Below are positions 1 to 8,737 of a stretch of 64,000 nucleotides of DNA, piece by piece; position 1 is the stretch's first letter; each line of letters begins with the position of its first letter. A program made the position numbers and the translations under genes. The notes beneath the pieces are model-generated. The model made no database searches and had not been told where the DNA came from. It saw nothing but the letters and a program-made list of their open reading frames with translations. The stretch comes from Curvibacter sp. PD_MW3 (GTDB lineage Bacteria; Pseudomonadota; Gammaproteobacteria; Burkholderiales; Burkholderiaceae_C), in NCBI GenBank assembly GCA_002633085.1, contig NSIV01000001.1, positions 434,001 to 498,000 on the forward strand, given 5' to 3'.

Positions 1-122
1 CCAACGACATATCGCGGATTGTCGCGGAGGTGGAAAAGCGGACGTTTAACGTCTGGATTCATCGGCTTGCGCGGCTTGCTGCGCAGGTCCGGTGAAATGA
101 TAGGTTGGACCGTGCCACGATA

Positions 123-776
123 TCAGTTCGCTGCAGCGGTGGTTTTGGCGATGGGGGTCATGGCTTTGTGCTCTGCTAGTGCAATTATTCCGTCTCGTGA
201 CATTTGCTCAAGGACGGTTTTCAGCAGCTTGTCCACGAACTCATTATCAAATCCATTCTTCCCTGCTGGAGGGGCAACGAATGTATTTCGGAACTGTCCT
301 GTCCATTGTCTAAGCTGTGTTCTTGGATCTATGAGGTTGGCCTGCATATTGAGCGTCGTTGTTCGTGGTGTATGAGATCCTGACACCACCTGCCCATCAA
401 GTATTTGGAGAGTCAACAACATTGCATCCGGAGTGACGTTTGCCCACTTGATGGACTCTACCGCCTCTTTTTGCCCAAAGCCTTGGCTCTTGAAGGTTGC
501 GTATTCAGAACCAATGTTGTTCAGGGCAAAGACAATTGGGACTCTTTCTCTGAGAAGTTCAGGTAGATCTGTGTAACCGATGTCATAAAACTGCACGCTG
601 GTTTTACTGGTCTTTGAGACAAGACTGCTCTCCATGTATATGACATTGATTTTTTTAACCTTGGTGGCAGGCTTAATGAATGTATTTGAGTACAGCGTTG
701 AGGTGCGTGCACAGCCCAGCAATGACAGCAAAAGGGCAAACATGACACCGACGAGACAAACTCTTCCCTTCAACAC
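123..776 (-). CDS. putative lipoprotein of unknown function
   Basis: Predicted 217-residue exported lipoprotein. I chose the GTG at 776 because an AAGGAG ribosome site (783-788) lies 6 nt upstream; the longer frame to 854 has no such site and would bury the signal peptide. The N-terminus has a hydrophobic stretch ending in a lipobox (L-S-L-L-G-C, Cys about residue 24), so signal peptidase II cleavage and lipid anchoring are expected. I recognise no catalytic motif and no family with confidence. Codon use is AT-richer than nearby core genes (many TTT, ATT, AAA), suggesting recent acquisition. It stands alone; nothing upstream in the first 122 bases is recognisable. Confidence 0.7.
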   Translation of the reverse strand: MLKGRVCLVGVMFALLLSLLGCARTSTLYSNTFIKPATKVKKINVIYMESSLVSKTSKTSVQFYDIGYTDLPELLRERVPIVFALNNIGSEYATFKSQGFGQKEAVESIKWANVTPDAMLLTLQILDGQVVSGSHTPRTTTLNMQANLIDPRTQLRQWTGQFRNTFVAPPAGKNGFDNEFVDKLLKTVLEQMSRDGIIALAEHKAMTPIAKTTAAAN

Positions 777-1084
777 AATAAGCTCCTTTATTGATAATCG
801 ATTAAGAATTGCAAGTAGCCCAACGTAATGTGTCCCGTAGCGCCTGCGGGACACAACGCCACTGCGGCATAAGTCGGCGACTGAAACAGCGCCAAGCTGT
901 TATTTGCAAATAGTTTTCTTGACATTGGCGAGGCAGCTAAGCCCCATAAGAACGAATAAATACCGCTTCATGTTAGCTGGCCAAACCCAGCCTGCCTATC
1001 CCCCAATAGAGGGATGAATGCCCACTTTCAGATACTTCGGCCAAGGTCAAGTCTGATCGATGTTAGGCACTCGCTCCCGCGTAT
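777..1084. other. intergenic region without a supported gene
   Basis: About 310 bp between the lipoprotein gene and the end of the Anbu operon. It holds the ribosome site of the lipoprotein gene, the hairpin at 829-855 and otherwise AT-moderate sequence with no convincing reading frame, RNA gene or terminator. Confidence 0.6.
829..855. repeat. perfect 9-bp stem hairpin upstream of the lipoprotein gene
   Basis: TGTGTCCCG (829-837) and its exact complement CGGGACACA (847-855) flank a 9-nt loop. It lies 53 bp upstream of the GTG start at 776. There is no T-run, so it is not a typical terminator. It could be a repeat unit or a protein-binding palindrome. Confidence 0.55.
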
Positions 1085-1831
1085 CTACTTCTGCCAATAC
1101 CCCGGATCCGGCAGCTCGTTGAACACCTTGCGCAACTGCTGGCCCCAGCGTTCGCGCAGTGAGGTGAAGTACGGGTCCTTGCCGTCGATCTGAGTGCGGC
1201 GCTCCACCTTCAGCGCGTCTTTCTGGTAGCACAACAGGTCCAGCGGCAGGCCGACCGAAAGGTTGGACTTGATGGTGGAATCCATCGAGATCAGGCAGCA
1301 CTTGGCCACTTCGTCCAGCGACAGTTCGTTGCCGATGACGCGGTCCAGAATCGGTTTGCCGTACTTGGACTCGCCGATCTGGAAGTACGGCGTCTCGGGC
1401 GTGGCTTCGATGAAGTTGCCGGCCGAGTAGATGTTGAACAGGCGCGGTTCCTCGCCCTTGATCTGGCCGCCGAAGATCAGGCTGACGTTGAACTCGATCT
1501 TGAACTCTTTCAGCGCTTCGGCGTCGCGCTCGTAGACCTTGCGCACCGCGTCGCCCACCAGCTTGGCGGCGCTGAACATGTTGGGTGCGCTGGCCAGGCT
1601 CTTGGTTTCGCTGCCCTCACCATGGTTTTCCATCTGCACCTTCAGGCCGCTGGCGACCGACTGGCTGATGGCCAGGTTGCCGGCGGTCAGCAGCACCATG
1701 ACGCGCTCGCCCGGCACCTCGTACACATGCATCTTGCGGAAGGTGCTGATCTGGTCCACCCCGGCGTTGGTGCGCGAGTCGGACAGGAAAACCAGCCCGG
1801 CTTCGTTACGGACGGCTACGCAATACGTCAT
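1085..1831 (-). CDS. Anbu proteasome-type peptidase
   Basis: 248-residue member of the Anbu (ancestral beta-subunit, COG3484) family of Ntn hydrolases related to proteasome beta subunits and HslV. The start ATG at 1831 places Thr2 directly after Met (M-T-Y-C-V-A-V), so removal of Met exposes the Thr nucleophile; S-D-S-R-T-N-A-G follows, as in proteasome-type active sites. Family members form open-ring or helical assemblies in the cytoplasm; the substrate is not settled. It is the last gene of a minus-strand operon with ATP-grasp, alpha-E and transglutaminase genes, which is the canonical Anbu neighbourhood. An AGGAGA ribosome site lies about 12 nt upstream. Confidence 0.93.
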   Translation of the reverse strand: MTYCVAVRNEAGLVFLSDSRTNAGVDQISTFRKMHVYEVPGERVMVLLTAGNLAISQSVASGLKVQMENHGEGSETKSLASAPNMFSAAKLVGDAVRKVYERDAEALKEFKIEFNVSLIFGGQIKGEEPRLFNIYSAGNFIEATPETPYFQIGESKYGKPILDRVIGNELSLDEVAKCCLISMDSTIKSNLSVGLPLDLLCYQKDALKVERRTQIDGKDPYFTSLRERWGQQLRKVFNELPDPGYWQK

Positions 1832-1896
1832 GGCTTGTGTTGTCTCCTGCATGGACTTGGCAGTGTAGCGGCACGGCCAGCCCCCTTTTGTTCTGC

Positions 1897-2733
1897 TTAT
1901 TGGTCGGCCACGGCCTCGCTGCCCTGCACTGCCACGCGCACCGACAATGCTTCGCCGCCGCCGCCGACGTGGATGCCGCGCATGGGGCTGGCGTCGGCAA
2001 AGTCGCGCCCCACGGCCAGGCGGCACAGTTCGGGGCCGGCCATGCGCTGGTGCGTCACATCAAAACCGATCCAGGCACCGGCACCACCACGGGCCTGCGG
2101 CAGCCAGGCCTCGGCCCAGGCGTGCGAGGCGGCATGGGTGGCATCGGTCAACAGGTAGCCGCTGACGTAACGCGCCGGAATGCCGCGTGCTCGGCAGCAG
2201 GCCAGGAACACGTGCGCCATGTCCTGGCACACGCCCTGCCCCTGTTGCAGCACCTCGGCCGCGGTGTGAAAAACATCGGTGACGCCCTGCACATAGGCCA
2301 CGCGCTGGTAGATGGCGTCGGCCAGGGCCTGCAGCGGCTCGGGGCCGGCCAGCGCGCCCCAGGGCGTGTCGCCCAGCGCTTCGGCGGCCAAGGCTTCAAT
2401 GGCGGCGTCGGCTTCGGTCAGGCTGGTGGGCAGGGCAAAAGCCAGCGGCGGCACGGCCGAGTCGTGCGGCAGCAGCACACCACGCTCGTCCGACGTTTCC
2501 ACCTGACCCTGGGCTACCACGCGAATGACGTCGTGCTTGTCGGTCAATGAGGTGACGAAAACCGCATTGCCATAGGCATCGGTCTGCGCCCAGCGCCGAC
2601 CCGGCGCGTCGATGCGCCAGTTGAGTACGCGCTGGCCGCCGTCGGCGCGCGGCCACAGCCGCATGTACTGCAGGCTGTAGCTGGCCGGCACAGCATAGCG
2701 GTAGAGGGTTTCGTGGCGGATGTCGAGCAGCAT
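1897..2733 (-). CDS. transglutaminase-like cysteine peptidase of the Anbu operon
   Basis: 278 residues. The N-terminal third matches the bacterial transglutaminase N-domain (starts M-L-L-D-I-R-H-E-T); the C-terminal part has the papain-like triad Cys169 (G-V-C-Q-D-M-A-H), His204 (A-S-H-A-W) and Asp225 (G-F-D-V-T). The longer open frame to 3093 runs through the alpha-E gene and is not used; the ATG at 2733 has an AGGAGA site just upstream. It lies 14 bp after alpha-E. Members are predicted proteases or amide-bond-forming enzymes; the substrate here is unknown, and its constant linkage with ATP-grasp and Anbu points to making and removing a peptide or amide modification. Confidence 0.92.
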   Translation of the reverse strand: MLLDIRHETLYRYAVPASYSLQYMRLWPRADGGQRVLNWRIDAPGRRWAQTDAYGNAVFVTSLTDKHDVIRVVAQGQVETSDERGVLLPHDSAVPPLAFALPTSLTEADAAIEALAAEALGDTPWGALAGPEPLQALADAIYQRVAYVQGVTDVFHTAAEVLQQGQGVCQDMAHVFLACCRARGIPARYVSGYLLTDATHAASHAWAEAWLPQARGGAGAWIGFDVTHQRMAGPELCRLAVGRDFADASPMRGIHVGGGGEALSVRVAVQGSEAVADQ

Positions 2734-2747
2734 GGTGTTCTCCTGAA

Positions 2748-3689
2748 TCAGCCTATCGGTAAGAGGAAGTCCTGCGCAATGCGATTGCCGAGGTCGGCGG
2801 TGCCGTCGAGGAAATCGGTCAGCACCTCGTGCAGGCCGCGCGCGACGATGTCCTCGATGCGGCTGTAGCGCAGGCGCGAGTACATGGCGCCGGCACAGCG
2901 CAGCGTTTCCTGCGAGCGCGCGTTGGCCACCTGGCCGAGGATCTGGTACACCTCTTTCATGCAGGCGTGCAGCGAGCGCGGCATGTCCTCGCGCAGGATC
3001 AACAGCTCGGCCACGCGCTGCGGCGTGATCATGTCGCGGTAGACCTTGCGGTAGATCTCGAAGGCCGACACCGAACGCAACAGCGCGCTCCACTCGTAGT
3101 ACTCGCCGTCGGCACTGCTTTGCGGCGCCAGTTCGTCGAACTTCACGTCCAGCAGGCGGGCGGTGTTGTCAGCCCGTTCCAGGAAGGTACCCAGGCGGGT
3201 GAAGTGGAAGGCCACGTCCTGCAGCATGGTGCCCACCGTGACGCCGCGCGAAAGGTGTGAGCGGAACTTGACCCATTCGAAGAACTTGGTCAGCTCGCTG
3301 CCCTGGATGCTGCCCTGCGGCAACCCGGTGACCGAATCGCGCGCCTCCAGCCAGGTGGTGTTGACGGTTTCCCACACCTCGGAGGTGACGGTGCCGCGCA
3401 CGGCGTGGCAGTTCTCGCGCGCGGCGCGCAGGCAGGACAGGATGGACGAGGGGTTGTCCTGGTCGACGCTCATGAAGCGCAGCACATTGCCGGCGGTGAT
3501 GGCACCGTACTTGGCGCGGTAGGCCTCTTCCAGCCCGTTGATGCCGAGCGCGGCGCCCCAGTAGCCGCCCTGCACATGGGGCGTCTGCAGCGACATGCGG
3601 TAGCTCACCTCCAGCATGCGGGCGATGTTTTCGGCCCGCTCGGTGTAGCGGGACATCCAGTAGAGATGGTCGGCGGTGCGGGACAACAT
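2748..3689 (-). CDS. alpha-E domain protein (DUF403)
   Basis: 313-residue all-helical alpha-E family protein, recognised from its start M-L-S-R-T-A-D-H-L-Y-W-M-S-R-Y-x-E-R-A-E-N and length. No enzyme activity is established for the family. It sits 2 bp after the ATP-grasp stop codon and 14 bp before the transglutaminase, so the genes are almost certainly cotranscribed. Members of this family co-occur with circularly permuted ATP-grasp ligases and are thought to work with them in making an as yet unidentified peptide or amide-linked product. Confidence 0.93.
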   Translation of the reverse strand: MLSRTADHLYWMSRYTERAENIARMLEVSYRMSLQTPHVQGGYWGAALGINGLEEAYRAKYGAITAGNVLRFMSVDQDNPSSILSCLRAARENCHAVRGTVTSEVWETVNTTWLEARDSVTGLPQGSIQGSELTKFFEWVKFRSHLSRGVTVGTMLQDVAFHFTRLGTFLERADNTARLLDVKFDELAPQSSADGEYYEWSALLRSVSAFEIYRKVYRDMITPQRVAELLILREDMPRSLHACMKEVYQILGQVANARSQETLRCAGAMYSRLRYSRIEDIVARGLHEVLTDFLDGTADLGNRIAQDFLLPIG

Positions 3690-3691
3690 GA

Positions 3692-5122
3692 TCAGGCCTC
3701 CCCTTCCAGCACCCAGGTGTCTTTGGTGCCGCCGCCTTGGGATGAATTGACGACGAGTGAGCCGGCCTTGAGCGCCACGCGCGTCAGGCCGCCGGGTGCC
3801 ATGCGCACCTCGCGCCCGGAGAGCACGAAAGGTCGCAGGTCGATGTGGCGCGGGGCGATGCCAGCCTCCACGAAGGTCGGGCAGGCCGACAGCGCCAGCG
3901 TGGGCTTGGCGATGTATTTATCGGGCGCGGCCTTGACGCGGGCGCGGAAGGCTTCGACCTCGGCTTTGGTCGAAGCGGGCCCCACCAGCATGCCGTAACC
4001 GCCGGCGCCGTGGGTCTCCTTCACCACCAGTTGCTCCATATTGGCCAGCACGTAGCTCAGTTCATCTGGCTTGCGGCACTGGTAGGTGGGCACGTTGGCG
4101 ATGATGGGTTCTTCCGACAGGTAGAAGCGGATCATGTCGGGCACGTAGGGGTAGATGGACTTGTCATCCGCCACGCCGGTGCCGATGGCATTGGCCAGCG
4201 TGACGCGGCCGGCACGATAGACCGACAGCAGGCCAGCCACACCGAGCGCCGAGTCGGCGCGGAAGGCCAGCGGGTCGAGAAAGTCGTCGTCGATGCGGCG
4301 GTAGATCACGTCCACCCGGCGCGGGCCCTGGGTGGTGCGCATGAACAGGGTTTCGTCGTGCACAAAGAGGTCTTTGCCTTCGACCAGCTCCACGCCCATC
4401 TGCTGCGCCAGAAAGGCGTGTTCGAAGTAGGCACTGTTGAAGGCACCGGGCGTGAGCACCACCACCGTGGGGTCGTCGATACCGGCCGGTGCCGCCTGGC
4501 GCAGGGTGTCGAGCAGCAGGTCCGGGTAATGGTCGACCGGGCGCACTTGATAACGGCCGAACAGTTCTGGGAACAGTCGCATCATCATGCGCCGGTCTTC
4601 CAGCATGTACGAGACACCCGAGGGCACACGCAGATTGTCTTCCAGCACGTAGTAGGCCGCCTCGCCGCCGGGCAGCGCGGCACGCACGATGTCGATACCG
4701 GCGATGTGAGCGTAGATGTCGTTGCGCACCGCCACGTCCTGCATCTCGGGCCGGTACTGGGCATTGCAGAACACCTGCTCGGCCGGGATCAGACCGGCCT
4801 TAACGATGCGCTGGCCGTGGTAAATGTCGTGGATGAAGGCGTTGAGCGCATTGACGCGCTGGCGCAGACCGCGTTCCAGCTGCTCCCACTCGGCCGCCGG
4901 GATGATGCGCGGAATGATGTCAAACGGGATCAAACGTTCCTTGCCGGCGTCCTGGCCGTAAACGGCGAAGGTGATGCCGGAGCGGTGAAAGGCTGAATCG
5001 GCCTCCGCACGCTTTTGGGCGATGTGCGCCGCCGGCATCAGCGACAACCAGTCCTGATAGGGGGCGTAATGCAGGCGCGTGCTCCCGTTTGGGGCATGCA
5101 TTTCGTCAAAGATGTTCTTCAT
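3692..5122 (-). CDS. circularly permuted ATP-grasp protein
   Basis: 476-residue circularly permuted ATP-grasp type 2 protein (COG2308, DUF407/DUF404), a predicted ATP-dependent carboxylate-amine ligase. Recognisable stretches include S-G-V-S-Y-M-L-E-D-R, V-V-V-L-T-P-G, L-V-E-G-K-D-L and the glycine-rich H-G-A-G-G-Y-G-M-L-V-G near the C-terminus. I start it at the ATG 5122 (M-K-N-I-F-D-E-M); the frame extends to a TTG at 5158 without support. First gene of the Anbu operon. It is expected to activate a carboxylate for bond formation, with alpha-E and transglutaminase acting on the same pathway. Confidence 0.92.
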   Translation of the reverse strand: MKNIFDEMHAPNGSTRLHYAPYQDWLSLMPAAHIAQKRAEADSAFHRSGITFAVYGQDAGKERLIPFDIIPRIIPAAEWEQLERGLRQRVNALNAFIHDIYHGQRIVKAGLIPAEQVFCNAQYRPEMQDVAVRNDIYAHIAGIDIVRAALPGGEAAYYVLEDNLRVPSGVSYMLEDRRMMMRLFPELFGRYQVRPVDHYPDLLLDTLRQAAPAGIDDPTVVVLTPGAFNSAYFEHAFLAQQMGVELVEGKDLFVHDETLFMRTTQGPRRVDVIYRRIDDDFLDPLAFRADSALGVAGLLSVYRAGRVTLANAIGTGVADDKSIYPYVPDMIRFYLSEEPIIANVPTYQCRKPDELSYVLANMEQLVVKETHGAGGYGMLVGPASTKAEVEAFRARVKAAPDKYIAKPTLALSACPTFVEAGIAPRHIDLRPFVLSGREVRMAPGGLTRVALKAGSLVVNSSQGGGTKDTWVLEGEA

Positions 5123-5216
5123 GGTGCATGGGCCTGTCTTGTACAGAGACAAGAGCAAGGGCCATGCCCAGTCCTGGTGGGCTGGCTATGAAATAGATTT
5201 CAATTGAGAAAAATTG

Positions 5217-6167
5217 TCATTGCCCGGACGGATTCCAGCGTCGCGGCTCAAAGCGGAACACCTTGGGGTCGGCCACATCCACCGTGCCCTTGACCCAACC
5301 CAGAAAGGGTGAGCCGTAGGTTTCGACACGGGTGAAGTTCTTCACCACCTCGCGCGCCGCGGCGTCGAGCAACGGCTGGTTGATCTGCTGGTGATGCGAA
5401 TCGCCATGCACCAGCACCACCTGGCCGGCAAAGGCCTGCGTTTCTTCGCGCAGTTGAATGAGGAAGTCACGGTAGCCGGGTTTGAAGTTGCCAGCGCTGG
5501 CAGCCTCGAACTCCGGATTGGCCTGGATGATGACCATCACGCCGGCCAGCTTGCGCTTGCGCGCCAGCTCGAACGCCTGCGCCAGCCAGGCCCGATTGGC
5601 GGCACTGCGTTCGATGAACTCCGGCACCGGGCCGCCGCTGCGGTGCGGACCATGGTAGTTGTTGTCGCTCCCGGTCACATTCAAGCCGACGAACAACGCA
5701 CCACCCGCCTCCCAGCGCACGTTCTCGCGGTAGGCGGCAAAGGCCGGGTCGCTGCTCTGGCGTTCCAGTTTCAGCGGACGTTGACCCAGCGCCGTGTCGC
5801 CGGCAAAAAACAGCTCACGCAATTTGGCCAAGCGCTCCAGCGGGTCGTAGCCACCGTTGTTCTTGCGGTGGCAGTCGGTCCACTCGTTGTCGCCGGGCAC
5901 AAAGACCAGCGGGTGGAGAGAACTCTGGAACACATCGAGCATGTCGAGAAATACCTCGTCGCTGCAGACCGAACCACCACTCTTGAAATCACCATCGTGT
6001 ACCACAAAGGCCAGCGGCTTGCGGTTGATCTCGTTCAGCAGGGCCGGCAACTGTTCACGCTCCCAGCGGCTGTACGGCATGTCGCCAAAAAGGCCGAACG
6101 AGACCGGCTGGGCTGCCAGCGTGCCGGCCAGCGCAGCCAGGGCACAGAAAGACAGAAAACGTTTCAT
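5217..6167 (-). CDS. exported metallophosphoesterase
   Basis: 316 residues with an N-terminal signal peptide (M-K-R-F-L-S-F-C-A-L-A-A-L-A-G-T-L-A-A-Q) and a calcineurin-like fold: F-G-D-M-P, V-H-D-G-D-F-K, P-G-D-N-E-W and V-H-G-D-S-H-H carry the expected metal-binding Asp, Asn and His residues, in a divergent form (GDNEW in place of GNHD). Probably periplasmic. The ATG 6167 is preferred over an upstream alternative start because it begins the signal peptide. It follows the FrnE-like gene by 27 bp on the same strand and likely ends that operon. The substrate cannot be told from sequence. Confidence 0.82.
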   Translation of the reverse strand: MKRFLSFCALAALAGTLAAQPVSFGLFGDMPYSRWEREQLPALLNEINRKPLAFVVHDGDFKSGGSVCSDEVFLDMLDVFQSSLHPLVFVPGDNEWTDCHRKNNGGYDPLERLAKLRELFFAGDTALGQRPLKLERQSSDPAFAAYRENVRWEAGGALFVGLNVTGSDNNYHGPHRSGGPVPEFIERSAANRAWLAQAFELARKRKLAGVMVIIQANPEFEAASAGNFKPGYRDFLIQLREETQAFAGQVVLVHGDSHHQQINQPLLDAAAREVVKNFTRVETYGSPFLGWVKGTVDVADPKVFRFEPRRWNPSGQ

Positions 6168-6194
6168 GTGAACCGCCAATGACGCAAGCCAGGC

Positions 6195-6860
6195 TCAGGC
6201 CTGGCCGCTGGCGTCCGCCGCAATCTTGCGCAGGGCCTCCTCGAACACCGCCACCGGCTGGCCGCCGGAGATCAGGTACTGGCGGTTGATGACGATGGCC
6301 GGTACCGAGCGGATGCCAGCCTGCTGCCACTGCATTTCGTTCTCACGCACAACGTCGGCGTAGTCGTCACCAGCCAGGATGGCGCGCGCCTGCGCCGCGT
6401 CCAGTCCCACGCTGGTACAGGCATGGGCCAGCACCTCGGCATCCGACACGTTCTCGGCCCGGCCATGGTAGGCGTTGAGCAGTTCCTTCTTCAGCGCGTG
6501 CTGTTTGTCAGCGCCCTGCAGCGCGGCCCAGTGCAACAAGCGGTGCGCATCAAAGGTGTTCCAGATGCGGCCGCGCCCTTCGGGTTTGAAGGTGAAGCCG
6601 ACCTCGGCGCCGCGCTGACGAATGGTCTCGCGTATCTGCGCCTGCTGCTCGGGCGTGGAGCCGTATTTCTCGGCCAGGTGCTCGCCGACGTCCTGCCCCT
6701 CAGGCCCCATGTGCGGGTTGAGCTCGAAGGGCTGGAAGTGCAGTTCGGCACTGATGTCACCTTGCACATTGGCCAGCGCCTGTTCCAGCGCACCCAAGCC
6801 GACGGCGCACCAGGGGCAGGCCACGTCGGAGACGAAATCGATTTGGAGAGAGGTAGTCAT
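6195..6860 (-). CDS. FrnE-like DsbA-family oxidoreductase
   Basis: 221 residues, cytoplasmic thioredoxin-fold protein of the FrnE/DsbA subfamily. The redox motif is C-P-W-C (Cys15, Cys18) after a first strand typical of the family (I-D-F-V-S-D-V-A-C-P-W-C), and the cis-proline loop is S-V-P-A-I-V-I near residue 187. No signal peptide. FrnE proteins act as disulfide oxidoreductases or isomerases and are linked to oxidative-stress tolerance. It is downstream of arfB (56 bp) and upstream of the metallophosphoesterase. Confidence 0.9.
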   Translation of the reverse strand: MTTSLQIDFVSDVACPWCAVGLGALEQALANVQGDISAELHFQPFELNPHMGPEGQDVGEHLAEKYGSTPEQQAQIRETIRQRGAEVGFTFKPEGRGRIWNTFDAHRLLHWAALQGADKQHALKKELLNAYHGRAENVSDAEVLAHACTSVGLDAAQARAILAGDDYADVVRENEMQWQQAGIRSVPAIVINRQYLISGGQPVAVFEEALRKIAADASGQA

Positions 6861-6916
6861 TTGGTAATCCTAGAAGATCTTGTTAAACCTCGCAGGCGAA
6901 GGACGAATCGCCTCAT

Positions 6917-7342
6917 TCAGTGCGAATCGGACCCGTTGCGCACCCGCCCGCGCAGGGCCTTGGTCTGGGAACGCTGGCTCTTGCCTTCCAGGCGCCGCTG
7001 GCGCGAGCCGTAGGTCGGCTGGGTGGCGCGGCGCGTCTTGGGGGGGCGGGCCACGCTGTTGACCAGCTCGTGCAAGCGCGAGAAGGCATCCAGCCGGTTC
7101 AGATCCTGGCTGCGGTGCTGCTGCGCCTTGAGCACCAGCACGCCGTCTTGTGTGATGCGGCTGTCGCGCAGCGCCAGCAGGCGCTCCTTCACATCCTCGG
7201 GCAGCGACGAAGCCCGGATGTCGAAGCGCAGGTGCACCGCGCTGGAAACCTTGTTGACATTCTGGCCGCCGGCGCCTTGCGCGCGGATGGCGCTGATCTC
7301 AACCTCGGACTCGTCGATCTGGAGCAGCGCGGGCAGGGTCAT
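6917..7342 (-). CDS. arfB: peptidyl-tRNA hydrolase ArfB (ribosome rescue)
   Basis: 141 residues. Class I release-factor-like domain with the catalytic GGQ (Gly25-Gly26-Gln27 in A-Q-G-A-G-G-Q-N-V-N-K-V) and a basic C-terminal tail (K-S-Q-R-S-Q-T-K-A-L-R-G-R), as in YaeJ/ArfB. It hydrolyses peptidyl-tRNA on ribosomes stalled at the end of broken mRNA; the tail inserts into the empty mRNA channel. It lacks the stop-codon recognition domain of RF1/RF2. It lies 18 bp after trhP in the same operon. This genome also has tmRNA in the same window, so ArfB is the backup route. Confidence 0.95.
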   Translation of the reverse strand: MTLPALLQIDESEVEISAIRAQGAGGQNVNKVSSAVHLRFDIRASSLPEDVKERLLALRDSRITQDGVLVLKAQQHRSQDLNRLDAFSRLHELVNSVARPPKTRRATQPTYGSRQRRLEGKSQRSQTKALRGRVRNGSDSH

Positions 7343-7360
7343 GAGCGCGCGGGTGCCGAA

Positions 7361-8737
7361 TCAACCGACCACCGGCTCCGGCGTCTCGACAACGAGGTTC
7401 ACGTAGCGCGCCACGAAGGCACCCACACTGCTGGCCGGCAGCGGCAGCCAGACGGTGTGACCGGAGCCCGGCGCCACGTCGATGGCTTGCCCTTCCGCGT
7501 TTTCCATGCGGGTGATGTCGTAGTCCACATTGCCACCGGGCTGGATCAGCTCCAGCCGGTCACCCACCGAAAACTTATTCTTCACGTTGACCTGGGCCAG
7601 GCCACGTGGGGCGTCGAAGGCCACCACGTCACCGACGTACTGACTGCGGCCCGACTCGGAATAACCGCGCAGGTAGTTCTGCGTTTCCTGCGGTGTGTGG
7701 CGCTGGTAGAAGCCCGAGGTGTAGCCGCGGTTGGCCAGGCCTTCGAGCTGGCCGATCAGGGCCGGGTCCAGGCCACGGCCGGCCACGGCGTCATCAATCG
7801 CCTGGCGGTAGCTCTGCACCGTGCGCGCCACGTAGTAGGCGCTCTTGGTGCGGCCTTCGATCTTGAGCGAGTCGACGCCGATCTCCACCAGGCGCTGGAT
7901 GTGCTCGATGGCCCGCAAGTCCTTGGAGTTCATGACGTAGGTGCCGTGCTCGTCTTCCTCGATCGGCATGAACTCGCCGGGACGGTTGCTTTCTTCCAGC
8001 AGGTAGGAGATCGAGTCGCGCGCCTCTTTGGGCAAGGTCTGCCCGCCGCCGCCACAACCCTGGGCCGCAGCGCGTTCCGGCGAGAGCACGTCACCACTGG
8101 CGTCGACCTGCGCGGTGTGCGTCTTGTAGTCCCAGCGGCAGGCATTGGTGCAGGTGCCCTGGTTGGCGTCGCGGTGGTTGAAGTAACCCGACAGCAGGCA
8201 GCGGCCCGAGTAGGCGATGCACAGCGCGCCGTGCACGAACACTTCGATCTCGCTGTCAGGGCAGTCCTGGCGAATCTGCTCCACCTGATCAAGCGACAAC
8301 TCGCGCGACAGGATCACGCGCTTGACGCCGGCCTTGTTCCAGAAGCGCACGGCGGCAGCATTCACGGTGTTGGCTTGCACCGAAAGGTGGATCTCCATCT
8401 CGGGCCAGGTTTCGCGCACCATCATGATCAGCCCGGGGTCGGACATGATCATGGCGTCCGGCTTCAAGGCAATGACCGGTGCCATGTTGGACAGGTAGTT
8501 CTTGATCTTGTTGCCGTGTGGAAAGATGTTGGAGACCAGGAAGAACTTGCGTCCGAGTTCGTGCGCGCGATCGATGCCGCGCTTGAGCACGGCCAGGTCG
8601 CCGAAGTCGTTGTTGCGCACACGCAGCGAGTAGCGTGGCTGGCCGGCGTAGATGGCATCCGCCCCAAAGGCGAAAGCCGTCTCCAGCATGGCCAGCGAGC
8701 CGGCCGGGGCCAGGAGTTCAGGCGCCTTGCGCTTCAT
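7361..8737 (-). CDS. trhP: tRNA U34 hydroxylase, U32 family (TrhP/YegQ)
   Basis: 458 residues, peptidase U32 family. It begins M-K-R-K-A-P-E-L-L-A-P-A-G-S and carries the conserved Cys set in G-A-L-C-I-A-Y-S-G-R-C and G-T-C-T-N-A-C-R-W expected to hold an iron-sulfur cluster. YegQ/TrhP makes 5-hydroxyuridine at tRNA position 34, the first step to cmo5U; reports on E. coli tie TrhP activity to prephenate. The ATG at 8737 overlaps the aroQ stop as ATGA, so translational coupling is likely; the open frame continuing to 9088 is aroQ shadow. It has a glycine-rich insert (G-C-G-G-G-G-Q) after the Cys cluster. Confidence 0.92.
   Translation of the reverse strand: MKRKAPELLAPAGSLAMLETAFAFGADAIYAGQPRYSLRVRNNDFGDLAVLKRGIDRAHELGRKFFLVSNIFPHGNKIKNYLSNMAPVIALKPDAMIMSDPGLIMMVRETWPEMEIHLSVQANTVNAAAVRFWNKAGVKRVILSRELSLDQVEQIRQDCPDSEIEVFVHGALCIAYSGRCLLSGYFNHRDANQGTCTNACRWDYKTHTAQVDASGDVLSPERAAAQGCGGGGQTLPKEARDSISYLLEESNRPGEFMPIEEDEHGTYVMNSKDLRAIEHIQRLVEIGVDSLKIEGRTKSAYYVARTVQSYRQAIDDAVAGRGLDPALIGQLEGLANRGYTSGFYQRHTPQETQNYLRGYSESGRSQYVGDVVAFDAPRGLAQVNVKNKFSVGDRLELIQPGGNVDYDITRMENAEGQAIDVAPGSGHTVWLPLPASSVGAFVARYVNLVVETPEPVVG

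Noticed and set aside
817-1066. GCCCAAC ... GTTAGGC resembling integron attC core sites
   Set aside because: The spacing of about 250 bp is too long and the inner L boxes and folding arms are not present.
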